Shown here one piece after another: positions 44,219-52,743 of a DNA stretch of 64,000 bases (its first letter is position 1; every line of letters begins with the position of its first letter). Location of the stretch: positions 558,001-622,000 of the forward strand of contig CAVVLN010000002.1 of NCBI GenBank assembly GCA_963749145.1, in the 5' to 3' direction. Both the position numbers and the translations under genes were made by a program. A model generated the notes under the pieces. That model was not told the DNA's origin. It did no database searches and saw only the letters and a list, made by a program, of their open reading frames with translations. This stretch comes from JASHPR01 sp963749145. Lineage in GTDB: Bacteria; Actinomycetota; Actinomycetes; Streptosporangiales; Streptosporangiaceae.

Positions 44219-44554
44219 TTAGGATTGGCCAGGCTTTGTCTCGTCGCTGATCCATGAGAGGTAGTCGGGATTGCCGCCGTCGACGGGCCTGGTCGATATG
44301 CCAGGCACTTCGTACGGGTGCTCTCTCCGTGCGCGGGCGATGATCTCGGGTATTCGTGCCCTGCTGGTGTGCAGTGATGCCCGGCCTTCGGTGCGCTCGT
44401 AGACCTCGCCGCGCCACCGGTAGATCGACTGCACCGGGTGGAAGTTATGCACGCTCGCGCAGAGGCGGTCCTCGACGAGCTTGCGCGTGAAGGCTTTCAG
44501 CCACTCCGGGTCCGGTGCGGTGATGACGACTTCGCACAGCTCATCCGGCGGCAC
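44219..44554 (-). CDS. cutA: CutA1-family divalent-cation tolerance protein
   Basis: A 111-residue trimeric ferredoxin-like protein. Family marks are VVITAPDPEWLKAFTRKLVE, LCASVHNFHPVQSIYRWRGE, the HPYEVPGISTRPVDGGNPDY region and the final YLSWISDE. CutA1 was linked to copper tolerance in E. coli; its true role is still unsettled. The GTG start overlaps the end of a truncated frame upstream by 14 bases, so it was probably the second gene of an operon whose first gene is now broken. Confidence 0.85.
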   Translation of the reverse strand: MPPDELCEVVITAPDPEWLKAFTRKLVEDRLCASVHNFHPVQSIYRWRGEVYERTEGRASLHTSRARIPEIIARARREHPYEVPGISTRPVDGGNPDYLSWISDETKPGQS

Positions 44555-44834
44555 GGGTCACCCCGCCGCCGCTGTGAATCAGCCGTGCCATGGTCTCCTC
44601 GGATTCCTCGCGGCTGTGGGCCATGGACGCGAAGCCGGTCATGATCTGGTCGTCGTAGCCGAGCCCGACCCACCGGCCGGACATGTTCAGGCCGTGCGGG
44701 TGCAGCACGAAGTACATGGTTCCCTTCGAGCGGATGGAGCCGTCGTTGGATGCGTACCAGCCCATCAGGATCTCGTTGTCCCACAGCCGCAGACAGGGCG
44801 CGAATTTTCCCAGTTCAGAGTCAGTTTGCGCTGG
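44541..44834 (-). pseudogene. Gene truncated at the tRNA junction (GRWVG-type C-terminal domain)
   Basis: The frame is open from 44834 to the TGA at 44541 and reads FAPCLRLWDNEILMGWYASN, then SKGTMYFVLHPHGLNMSGRW and VGLGYDDQIMTG. This looks like the conserved C-terminal part of a longer actinobacterial protein of unknown function, sometimes seen behind helix-turn-helix domains. Coding similarity runs to within nine bases of the tRNA-Arg 3' end, and nothing upstream continues it. An internal ATG at 44765 could still start a 74-residue product. Confidence 0.55.
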
Positions 44835-44842
44835 TCATCGAG

Positions 44843-44917
44843 TGGCGCCCCCAGCAGGATTCGAACCTGCGCACACGGCTCCGGAGGCCGTTGCTCTATC
44901 CCCTGAGCTATGGGGGC
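44843..44917 (-). tRNA. tRNA-Arg (anticodon CCG)
   Basis: The minus strand gives a complete cloverleaf: acceptor GCCCCCA paired with TGGGGGC, D-arm AGCTCAGGGGATAGAGC, anticodon arm ACGGC-CTCCGGA-GCCGT with anticodon CCG, T-arm GCAGGTTCGAATCCTGC, discriminator G and encoded CCA. It reads CGG codons, which are frequent in this genome. Its 3' 43-46 bases are duplicated at 40018 and 37547, marking it as an integration target. Confidence 0.96.
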
Positions 44918-45037
44918 TCAGACGCTCGCCCGCGAGCTGCGCGGTACGGGCCGGAGCCAATGTACCAGCCGCGAACATCCGGGGACACGGCGTCGATCAG
45001 TACGCATGATGGCCCAGGAGACGATAGCCTCGCGCGG

Positions 45038-45433
45038 GTGACGCACGGACTGGGCCGGGTGCTGGTTGTCGATGACGACGAGGTCATCAGGCAGCTCATT
45101 GCCGTCAACCTCACGCTCGAGGGGTTCGACGTGGTCACCGCCGTGGACGGCCAGGACTGCCTGGAGAAGGTGATCGAGGCCGAGCCGGACGTGATCACCC
45201 TGGACGTGATGATGCCCCGCCTGGACGGCTGGGTGACCGCGACCCAGCTGCGCCGCAACCCGCAGACGGCCGGGATCAAGGTCGTGCTGATCACCGCCCG
45301 GGCCCAGGAGGATGACCGCTCCCGGGGCCGCCAGGTCGGCGTGGACGCCTACCTGACCAAGCCGTTCGACCCGGCCGAGATGATCCGGGTGGTCCGCGAG
45401 CTCGCGAGCGCGTCGACCGCCGTCAGCGACTGA
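45038..45433 (+). CDS. Stand-alone response-regulator receiver domain
   Basis: 131 residues forming only a CheY-like receiver: acid pocket in VLVVDDDE, phospho-acceptor Asp 56 in ITLDVMMPRLDGW, switch region LITARAQED and Lys in YLTKPFDP. There is no output domain, and no kinase adjoins it. Single receivers of this type lie next to nrtL/argS in many actinobacteria; their partner is unknown. The GTG start at 45038 matches the family start. Confidence 0.9.
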   Translation: MTHGLGRVLVVDDDEVIRQLIAVNLTLEGFDVVTAVDGQDCLEKVIEAEPDVITLDVMMPRLDGWVTATQLRRNPQTAGIKVVLITARAQEDDRSRGRQVGVDAYLTKPFDPAEMIRVVRELASASTAVSD

Positions 45434-45465
45434 CCGGCCGCCGGCCCGGCCCGTAGCCTGGGCCC

Positions 45466-46469
45466 GTGATCCCCGGCGACATCGGCATCCAGCTGGGCCT
45501 GCGCGCGTCCGGGACCTGGCGCCCGGCCCCGGCCGGCGCGGGCGGGACGCCCGGGACCTACGCCACCTCGCTGCCGTTCCGGCTGGCCCGGGCCAGCGGC
45601 GCGGACCCGGCGGAGGTAGCCGAGGGCCTGGCCGGGCGGCTGCGCGGGGTGGCCTGGATCGCCGGGACGTCGGTGACCGGCGGCGGCTACCTCACCGTGA
45701 CCGTCACCGACCCGGCTCTGGCCGCGCTGGCCGTCCGGATCCCCGCCGCCGGCGCCGCGTGCGCGCGCAGCGACGCCCTGAGCGGCACCGAGATCACCGC
45801 GCCGCCCTCCGCCGACCTGGCGACGGCCGCCACCTGGCCGCAGGCCAGCCGGCTGGTGGCCGCGGCGGTCACGGCGCGGCTGGCCGGGGCGGCCGGGGCC
45901 GCGGTCACGGCCGGTCCCGGGCCGTACCACCCCCGGCCCGGCCCGGGAGCGCCCGCGGCGGCCGTCGCGTACGCGGGGCCGGACGCGATCCGCTACGCCC
46001 TGGCCCGGGCCGGCCGGGCGCGCCGGGCCGGGTGGAGGCGAGGCGGTGCGTGCGGGATGGGAATCCCAATCCGTTCTTCGCGGTCCGGTATGCCCACGCC
46101 GACGCCGCGTCGGTGCTGCGCTGGGCCGCCGACCTCGGCGTCGACCGGGGCCCGCCGGAGGCGCTGCGCCCCGGCCGGCTCGCGCACGCGACCGAGCGCG
46201 CGCTGCTGGCGCTGATGTCGTGGCTGCCAGAACGCACCGCCTCGGCGGCCCGCCGTCGCCGGCCGGATGCTTTCAGCCGGTATCTCGAGCACCTGGCCGG
46301 GGCGTGGCTCGACTGCCGGGAGGCCTGCCCGGCGCTGCCGTTCGGCGGCCGGGCCGCGCCGCGGGACGAGGCGGGGGCGGCGGCCCGGCTGTGGCTGGCG
46401 GCCGCGGCGCAGACCGCCCTCGGCACCGGCCTGGCGCTGCTCGGGGTGGCCGCGCCGGAGCGGCTGTAG
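45466..46469 (+). pseudogene. nrtL: ArgS-related anticodon-binding protein NrtL, frameshifted
   Basis: Two reading frames together make one protein of about 334 residues. The first (from GTG/ATC at 45466 to about 46030) has the ArgS N-terminal-like domain starting IPGDIGIQLGLRASGTWRPA. The second (from about 46029 to 46469) has the DALR anticodon-binding domain with NPFFAVRYAHADAASVLRW and a C-terminus of AALGTGLALLGVAAPERL type. The change from one frame to the other needs one extra base, near the GGGCCGGG run at 46027-46036, so a base is missing here. It may be a true mutation or a homopolymer error. Confidence 0.8.
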
Positions 46470-47225
46470 CCGCTCTATATCTGCGGGGACTTGTGGGAAT
46501 CGCCTGGTTGAAGTAGTTTCCGGGGCATCTGTAGCGGCGACGGGCGACGGGGCCGGGGGATTGGTCAGCGGGCGGTTCAATCGCCACCGAAACGGGTATC
46601 GCATGCGTAGCAAGCCCCCTGGACGTCGACGACCTCAGCCAGGTCCGGTGTCCCACCTGCCAAACCGTTTCCCCTCTCAGGGGCGGCAGGAGCGTACCCG
46701 GAATCCGGTCGCGAGAGCGTTTCCAGGTCATCCTGGACCCGCTCGCGCACGGGCCGCCGGCTTCTTCACAACGGACGGACAGCTCCGAAGGAATGCCGTG
46801 CGCACTCATGGTGTTAAGCTGGATGCCGCACCAGATGCCCCGCCATGGGGAGAGGTGCTCGACTGTCCGCCACCAGTCCCGGACCGCAACCAGCGGAGGG
46901 CTGTGGCTGCCACAGACTTCCACCCATCCCCATACCGCCACACCCGCCAGGCGCGGACGGTGCGCGGCGGGGGCAGGTGCGAAGCGGCGCGGACCCGTCC
47001 GGCCGTCTGGGCTTGCCGCAGTTCTCCGGCGTCGCTGCTGGTGTCGGCAGGGCGTGACAGCATACCGGCGTCGTGCAGGACAGCACGGTGCAGAACAGCA
47101 GGGTGCAAGACAGCGCGGGGATGGCGGATTGCACAACAATTGGCCCGGCCGATCGGCCGGAGCGTGACAGCGGGTGGCCGTGACCGAATCTGCGGCCGGC
47201 GCCCGTGCCCTGGGAAGGACCCCTC
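46470..47225. other. Long gap between nrtL and rho
   Basis: No gene recognised in 756 bp. In many actinobacteria lysA, hom, thrC and thrB lie between this point and rho; none is here and no fragments were seen. A triple 15-bp repeat of GTGCAGGACAGCACG type is at 47073-47117. The rho promoter and leader should be in this region. Confidence 0.55.
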
Positions 47226-49462
47226 GTGAGCGACACCACCGATCTGATCACCGGTTCCTCTGGCCTGCCTGAGGAACCACACCCCGCGCCCTCGTGGACA
47301 GGTGAGGCACCGGGGCCGGCGGCCCATGTCGGGACTTCCCCGAGCCGGCCGGCGCGGTACGCTCCTGGCCGGACGTGGACTCCGGTGCAGGTGAGGCCCT
47401 ACACGCCAGTGCGGCCCCGCATTCTGGCGCGGCCCCGGCCGCGGCGGCGGGGACGGCCGGAACCGGCCGCCGTGGTGGCTCGGGCCTGTCTGCGATGCTG
47501 CTGCCCGAGCTGCAGCGGCTCGCGCAGTCGATGGGCATCATGGGCACCGGCCGGATGCGTAAGGGTCAGATCATCGCGGCGATCGAGGAGCGGCAGGGCG
47601 GCGGGGGCGCGCCGGGAGGCGCGACCGCCGGCGGCCAGACATCGCGCGCCCGGGGGGCCGGCCGGGGCGCGGACAACGACAACTCAGTCAAGCGGGGGGT
47701 GCCTGCGGGAGCCGGCGCTACCCGCCCCCTTGAGCAGGACGCCATGGAATTTGAGACATCGACGCCGCCCGGTGTGGGCGGCGGTGCCCGCGCGGGCGGA
47801 ATCGGCGATGGTTCGTCTTTGGGCGGTGCGAGCGCCGCGGGCATCGGGGGAGGCGCCGCTGGCGCGCCGGCGGTCGCGTCGGCCGCGCCGGCCCTGACCG
47901 GGGCGAGCGACACCGCCGGGCGCGACGGCGCCGGCCAGGGCAGCGCGCAGCGGGACGATGTCCAGCAGCAGGGCGACGGCCAGCGCGACAGCCGTCGCCG
48001 GCGCGGGAACAACGGCCGCCGGGACGACCAGGGCGGCCGGCGCGACGACCAGGGCAACGGTCGCCGCGACGAGCAGGGCAACGGTCGCCGCGACGAGCAG
48101 CCGCGGGCCGCGAGTGACGGCTCCGACCAGCACCGCGATTCCCGGGACTCCGGCCAGCGCGACCAGCGGGACCAGCGCGACCGCGACCAGCGCGACCAGC
48201 CGGGCGGCCGCGGCGACGACGACCGCGACGGCCCGGGCGGCGGGCGGCGCAGCCGGGACCGGTTCCGCAACCGGAACTCGGGCCGGGGCCGCCGCGAGCG
48301 CGGCGGTGACGCCGAGCCGGTGATCTCCGAGGACGACGTGCTGATCCCCATCGCCGGGATCCTGGACGTGCTCGACAACTACGGGTTCGTCCGTACCACC
48401 GGCTACCTGCCGGGGCCCGACGACGTCTACGTCTCGCTGTCGCAGGTGCGCCGGCACGGGCTGCGCAAGGGCGACGTGATCGAAGGCGCGGTGCGCCAGC
48501 CGCGCGATGGCGAGCGCCGGGAGAAGTTCAACGCGCTGGTCCGGCTGGACAAGGTCAACGGCCTGGACCCGGAGCAGTCCAAGACCCGCCCCGAGTTCTC
48601 CAAGCTGGTCCCGCTGTACCCGCAGGAGCGGCTGCGGCTGGAGACCGAGCCGACCAACATGACCACCCGGATCATCGACCTGATCGCCCCGATCGGCAAG
48701 GGCCAGCGCGGCCTGATCGTGTCGCCGTCGAAGGCGGGCAAGACGCTCATCATGCAGGCGATCGCGAACGCGATCACCAAGAACAACCCCGAGTGCCACC
48801 TGATGGTCGTGCTCGTGGACGAGCGGCCCGAGGAAGTCACCGACATGCAGCGCACGGTCAAGGGCGAGGTCATCTACTCGACCTTCGACCGGCCGGCCGA
48901 GGACCACACCACGGTCGCCGAGCTGGCCATCGAGCGGGCCAAGCGGCTGGCCGAGATGGGGCACGACGTGGTCGTGCTGCTCGACTCGATCACCCGGCTC
49001 GGCCGCGCCTACAACCTGTCCGCCCCGGCCAGCGGGCGGATCATGTCCGGCGGCGTGGACTCGACCGCGCTGTACCCGCCGAAGCGGTTCTTCGGCGCGG
49101 CGCGCAACATCGAGCACGGCGGCTCGGTGACGATCCTGGCCACGGCGCTGATCGAGACCGGGTCCCGCGCGGACGAGGTGATCTTCGAGGAGTTCAAGGG
49201 CACCGGCAACATGGAGCTGCGGCTGCGCCGCGAGCTGGCCGACAAGCGGATCTTCCCGGCGGTCGACGTGGACGCCTCGGGCACCCGCAAGGAAGACCTG
49301 CTGATGACGCCCGAGGAGCTCAAGATCGTCTGGCAGCTGCGCCGGGTGCTGCACGCGCTCGAGCCGCAGCAGGCGCTCGAGGTGCTGATGGAGCGGATGA
49401 AGGAGACCAAGAGCAACGCCGAGTTCCTGCTCCAGGTGCAGAAGACCACGATCGGCACCTAG
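47226..49462 (+). CDS. rho: Transcription termination factor Rho, with apparent 5' frameshift
   Basis: The main frame carries a helix-bundle N-terminal domain (LSAMLLPELQRLAQSMGI), a long disordered RG/RD/Q-rich insert usual in actinobacteria, the RNA-binding OB fold (GILDVLDNYGFVRT) and the RecA-like ATPase with P-loop SPSKAGKT, Walker B VVVLLDSITRLGRAYN and the R-loop region. It terminates transcripts as a hexameric helicase. The expected start SDTTDLITGSS at GTG 47226, with a strong GGAAGGA, is in another frame; reaching the main frame needs one added base between 47306 and 47375. GTG 47375 in frame lacks a ribosome site. The stop is TAG. Confidence 0.92.
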
Positions 49463-49606
49463 CCCGCGCCCCGGGAATCCCCCGGCCCCGGCCCGCGTTA
49501 CACCAGCTGGCACTGGCCGTACTAATAGCGCGGTACCGGTTCCCGCCCGTCGCGCCAGGCACGCGGCGCAGCGACCCGGCGACCGCCAGAACCCAGGAGT
49601 CAACAC

Positions 49607-49831
49607 ATGAAGCCTGATATTCACCCGGACTACGTGGAGACCACGGTGACCTGCACCTGCGGGAACACCTTCACCACCCGGAGCACCGCCCGCGGCGGCG
49701 TGATCCGCGCCGACATCTGCTCGAACTGCCACCCGTTCTATACCGGCAAGCAGAAGATCCTGGACACCGGCGGCCGGGTCGCCCGGTTCGAGCGCCGCTT
49801 CGGCAAGAAGCAGCCCGACAAGAGCAAGTAG
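49607..49831 (+). CDS. rpmE: 50S ribosomal protein L31, zinc-binding form
   Basis: 74 residues with the four zinc cysteines of the C+ form: CTCG near residue 16-18 and CSNCHPF near 38-41. The segment YTGKQKILDTGGRVARFERR and the basic tail are standard. It is part of the large subunit and bridges to the small subunit head. It lies 144 bp behind rho and is followed at once by a strong terminator hairpin. The stop codon is TAG. Confidence 0.97.
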   Translation: MKPDIHPDYVETTVTCTCGNTFTTRSTARGGVIRADICSNCHPFYTGKQKILDTGGRVARFERRFGKKQPDKSK

Positions 49832-49840
49832 ATCCCTATC

Positions 49841-49874
49841 ACCCGGTGGGTGTACGCGGGTACACCCACCGGGT
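49841..49874 (+). terminator. Intrinsic-type terminator after rpmE
   Basis: ACCCGGTGGGTGTAC and GTACACCCACCGGGT form a perfect 15-bp stem with a four-base GCGG loop, starting nine bases after the rpmE stop. It is followed by TTGG rather than a T-run, common for actinobacterial terminators. Confidence 0.85.
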
Positions 49875-49928
49875 TTGGCACGCCTGGATCCGGTCGGCGG
49901 GCGCGCAGTGATGCCCCAGGAGGAAACC

Positions 49929-51014
49929 GTGTTTGACCGGCTCGATGGGCTGGCGGACGAGTACGCGGCGCTCGAGCGAGATCTGTCCGATCCGGCCGTG
50001 CACGCCGACCCCGACCGGGCCAGGACGATTGGCCGGCGGTACGGCGAGCTCGGCCCGGTCGTGCAGGCCTACCGCGAGTGGCAGCGCGTCCGCGCGGACG
50101 AGGCCACCGCGCACGAGCTGGCGGGCGAGGACCCGTCGTTCGCCGCCGAGGCCGAGCAGCTCGGCCAGCGCCGGACGGAACTCGAGGACCGGCTCGGCGA
50201 GCTGCTGGTGCCGCGCGACGCCAGCGACGGCCGCGACGTCATCCTCGAGGTGAAGGCGGGCGAGGGCGGCGAGGAGTCGGCGCTGTTCGCCGGGGACCTG
50301 CTGCGCATGTACCTGCGCTTCGCCGAGCGGCACGGCTGGAAGACCGAGATCCTGGACGCCACCATGACCGGCCTCGGCGGCTACAAGGACGCTACGGTCG
50401 CGATCAAGTCGGCGGGACGGGGCGCGGCGCCGGGCAGCGGGGCGTGGTCCCGGCTGAAGTACGAGGGCGGCGTGCACCGGGTGCAGCGGGTGCCGGTGAC
50501 CGAGTCCCAAGGGCGGATCCACACCTCTGCCGCCGGCGTGCTGGTCCTGCCGGAGGCGGACCCGGTCGAGGTCACGATCGACCCTGCCGACCTGCGGGTG
50601 GACGTGTTCCGCTCGTCCGGGCCCGGCGGCCAGAGCGTGAACACCACCGACTCGGCGGTCCGGATCACGCACCTGCCCACCGGCATCGTGGTGTCCTGCC
50701 AGAACGAGAAGAGCCAGCTGCAGAACAAGGAGCAGGCCATGCGGATCCTGCGGGCGCGGCTGCTGGCCCAGGCGCAGGAGCAGGCGGACGCCCAGGCCGC
50801 GGCCGAGCGGCGCAGCCAGGTCGCCGGGGTCGACCGGTCGCAGCGCGTGCGGACCTACAACTTCCCCGAGAACCGGATCTCCGATCACCGGGTCGGCTAC
50901 AAGGCCTACAACCTCGATCAGGTCATCGACGGGGACCTCGACGCGGTGATCGGCGCCCTGACGGCGGCCGACCGCGCCGAGAAGATCGCGGAGTCGGCCG
51001 AGCGGGCCTCATGA
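49929..51014 (+). CDS. prfA: Peptide chain release factor 1
   Basis: 361 residues. The catalytic GGQ loop sits in SSGPGGQSVNTTDSAVRIT, and the preceding segment KYEGGVHRVQRVPVTESQGR contains the RF1 codon-recognition region. It releases peptides at UAA and UAG, and so matters for the amber codon in atpA. The GTG at 49929 has AGGAGG six bases upstream and is preferred over ATG 49911. It overlaps prmC as ATGA, so its modifying enzyme is translated with it. Confidence 0.95.
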   Translation: MFDRLDGLADEYAALERDLSDPAVHADPDRARTIGRRYGELGPVVQAYREWQRVRADEATAHELAGEDPSFAAEAEQLGQRRTELEDRLGELLVPRDASDGRDVILEVKAGEGGEESALFAGDLLRMYLRFAERHGWKTEILDATMTGLGGYKDATVAIKSAGRGAAPGSGAWSRLKYEGGVHRVQRVPVTESQGRIHTSAAGVLVLPEADPVEVTIDPADLRVDVFRSSGPGGQSVNTTDSAVRITHLPTGIVVSCQNEKSQLQNKEQAMRILRARLLAQAQEQADAQAAAERRSQVAGVDRSQRVRTYNFPENRISDHRVGYKAYNLDQVIDGDLDAVIGALTAADRAEKIAESAERAS

Positions 51015-51883
51015 ACCTGCTGCTCGACGAGATCGCCGTCGCCGCGTCCCGGCTGGCCGACGCGGGGGTCGAGTCGCCGCGGGCCGACGCGGAGCTGATC
51101 GCGGCGCACGTGCACGGGGTGGCCCGCGGCGCCCTGCACACCGTGCCCGACGCCGCGTTCGACCCGCGGTACTGGGACGACGTCGCGCGCCGGGCGTCCC
51201 GTGAGCCGCTGCAGCACATCACCGGCCAGGCCTTCTTCCGCTACCTGGAACTCGAGGTCGGTCCCGGGGTGTTCGTGCCGCGCCCGGAGACCGAGGTGAT
51301 GACCGGCTGGGCCATCGAGGCCCTCCGCGCGATGGACGTCGCCGAGCCGGTCGTCGCCGACCTCGGCACCGGGTCGGGCGCGATCGCCCTGGCCATCGCC
51401 CAGGAGGTGCCGGGCGCCCGGGTGCACGCGGTCGAAGCCGACCCGCTCGCCCGGCAGTGGGCCGAGCGGAACGTCACCCGGTGCGCGGAGGCGGCCCCGC
51501 ACACCCGGGACCGGGTCGCCCTGCGCGGCGGGGACTTCGCCAGCGCCCTGGATGATCTGGGCGGCGCGGTCGACCTGGTGATCAGCAATCCGCCCTACAT
51601 CCCCGAGGGGTCCTGGGTGCCGCCCGAGGTCGGCGAGTACGACCCGGCCACCGCGCTGTGGGGCGGCGCGGACGGGCTCGACGCGATCCGGGTGATCGAG
51701 CGGACGGCGCGGCGGCTGCTGCGCAGCGGCGGGCTGGTCGCCGTGGAGCACGGCGCGCCGCAGGGCTCGGCGGTGTACTGGGTGTTCGCCGAGGAACGGG
51801 GGTGGCGCCGGACCCGCAACCACGCCGATCTGGCCGGCCGGGACCGGTTCGTCAGCGCCGCGTGGCAGGATGACCGGGCATGA
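51011..51883 (+). CDS. prmC: Release factor glutamine methyltransferase
   Basis: 290 residues. The SAM-binding motif is VADLGTGSGAIALAIA and the active-site NPPY is in DLVISNPPYIPEG. It N5-methylates the glutamine of the GGQ motif in release factors. ATGA overlaps with both prfA upstream and the threonylcarbamoyl-AMP synthase downstream make a tight three-gene translation module. Confidence 0.95.
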   Translation: MNLLLDEIAVAASRLADAGVESPRADAELIAAHVHGVARGALHTVPDAAFDPRYWDDVARRASREPLQHITGQAFFRYLELEVGPGVFVPRPETEVMTGWAIEALRAMDVAEPVVADLGTGSGAIALAIAQEVPGARVHAVEADPLARQWAERNVTRCAEAAPHTRDRVALRGGDFASALDDLGGAVDLVISNPPYIPEGSWVPPEVGEYDPATALWGGADGLDAIRVIERTARRLLRSGGLVAVEHGAPQGSAVYWVFAEERGWRRTRNHADLAGRDRFVSAAWQDDRA

Positions 51884-52536
51884 GCGCCAGCTATGACTGC
51901 GCCGACCCGGCCGCCCGCGCCGAGGGCCTGGCCGCCGCCGCCCTGGCCCTGCGCACTGGCGAGCTGGTCGTGCTGCCGACCGACACCGTCTACGGGCTCG
52001 GCGCCGACGCGTTCTACCCCGCAGCGGTCATGGCCCTGCTCGCGGCCAAGGGCCGGGACCGGGACATGCCCCCGCCGGTGCTGGTCGGCACCGTCCGCGC
52101 GGCCACGGCGCTGATCGAGGACCTGGGGCCCTACGGCAAGGACCTGATCGACGAGTTCTGGCCCGGCGGGCTGACGCTGGTCTGCCGGGCCAACCGCTCG
52201 CTGAACTGGGACCTGGGCGACACGCGGGGGACGGTGGCGGTCCGGATGCCGCTGCACCCGGTCGCGCTCGAGCTGCTCAAGGAGACCGGCCCGCTGGCGG
52301 TGAGCAGCGCCAACCGGACCGGCTCGCCCCCCGCCACGACCGCGGCCGGGGCCCAGGAGCAGCTCGGCGACGCGGTCTCGGTCTACCTGGACGGCGGGCC
52401 CTGCGTCACCGACGTCCCGTCCACGATCGTGGACATCACCGGGCGGGTGCCGCGGCTGCTGCGGGCGGGCGCGGTGTCGGTGGGGCGGCTGCGCGAGGTG
52501 GCGGCCCTGTCGACGGGCGGCGACGTCGCGGGCTGA
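51880..52536 (+). CDS. tsaC: L-threonylcarbamoyladenylate synthase (Sua5/TsaC)
   Basis: 218 residues of the YrdC/Sua5 fold. Key segments are LPTDTVYGLGADA, the KGRDRDMPPPVLV loop with the K-x-R pair, GTVAVRMPLHP and SSANRTGSPPAT with the S-x-x-N motif. It makes threonylcarbamoyl-AMP from threonine, bicarbonate and ATP for the t6A modification of tRNAs reading ANN codons. There is no Sua5-type C-terminal domain, hence the short TsaC form. It overlaps prmC as ATGA. Confidence 0.93.
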   Translation: MSASYDCADPAARAEGLAAAALALRTGELVVLPTDTVYGLGADAFYPAAVMALLAAKGRDRDMPPPVLVGTVRAATALIEDLGPYGKDLIDEFWPGGLTLVCRANRSLNWDLGDTRGTVAVRMPLHPVALELLKETGPLAVSSANRTGSPPATTAAGAQEQLGDAVSVYLDGGPCVTDVPSTIVDITGRVPRLLRAGAVSVGRLREVAALSTGGDVAG

Positions 52537-52743
52537 AGCCGGGCGGCCCGGGGCGGCCCGGCTGGCCGTTCGCCGGGGCGGCCCGGGCGGCCGTTCGCCG
52601 GGGTGGCCGTTCGCCGGGCGGCGACTCCCCCGGGTCTGGGCCCGATTCACCGGCCCCGGCTGGCGGGTGATCACCCCTGCCGCCGGGGCTGTGCTCTAGA
52701 GTTGTCGTAATGCGTACAACCCGTCCGGACTTGATGGGCCGTC

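Larger units (their letters stand above)
37547..44890. mobile_element. Decayed tRNA-Arg(CCG) integration hotspot, probably two tandem elements
   Basis: Three same-orientation copies of the tRNA-Arg 3' end (37547, 40018, 44845) split the region into a 2.5-kb unit, carrying a tyrosine recombinase next to its right end, and a 4.8-kb unit without a visible integrase. The small unit also has paired 20-bp repeats near both ends. Cargo is a hydrolase, membrane proteins, a DUF4177-like protein, CutA and several gene fragments. No replication, transfer or capsid genes are seen, so these are degraded or satellite-like elements. Boundaries are inferred from the repeats only. Confidence 0.6.

Noticed and set aside
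37547..44890. Complete prophage or ICE
   Set aside because: No capsid, terminase, tail, relaxase, FtsK/TraB or replication genes are present.
46273..47139. Minus-strand cysteine-rich frame in the nrtL-rho gap
   Set aside because: Product is C/R/P-rich without any domain, includes the 15-bp repeat, and overlaps nrtL antisense.
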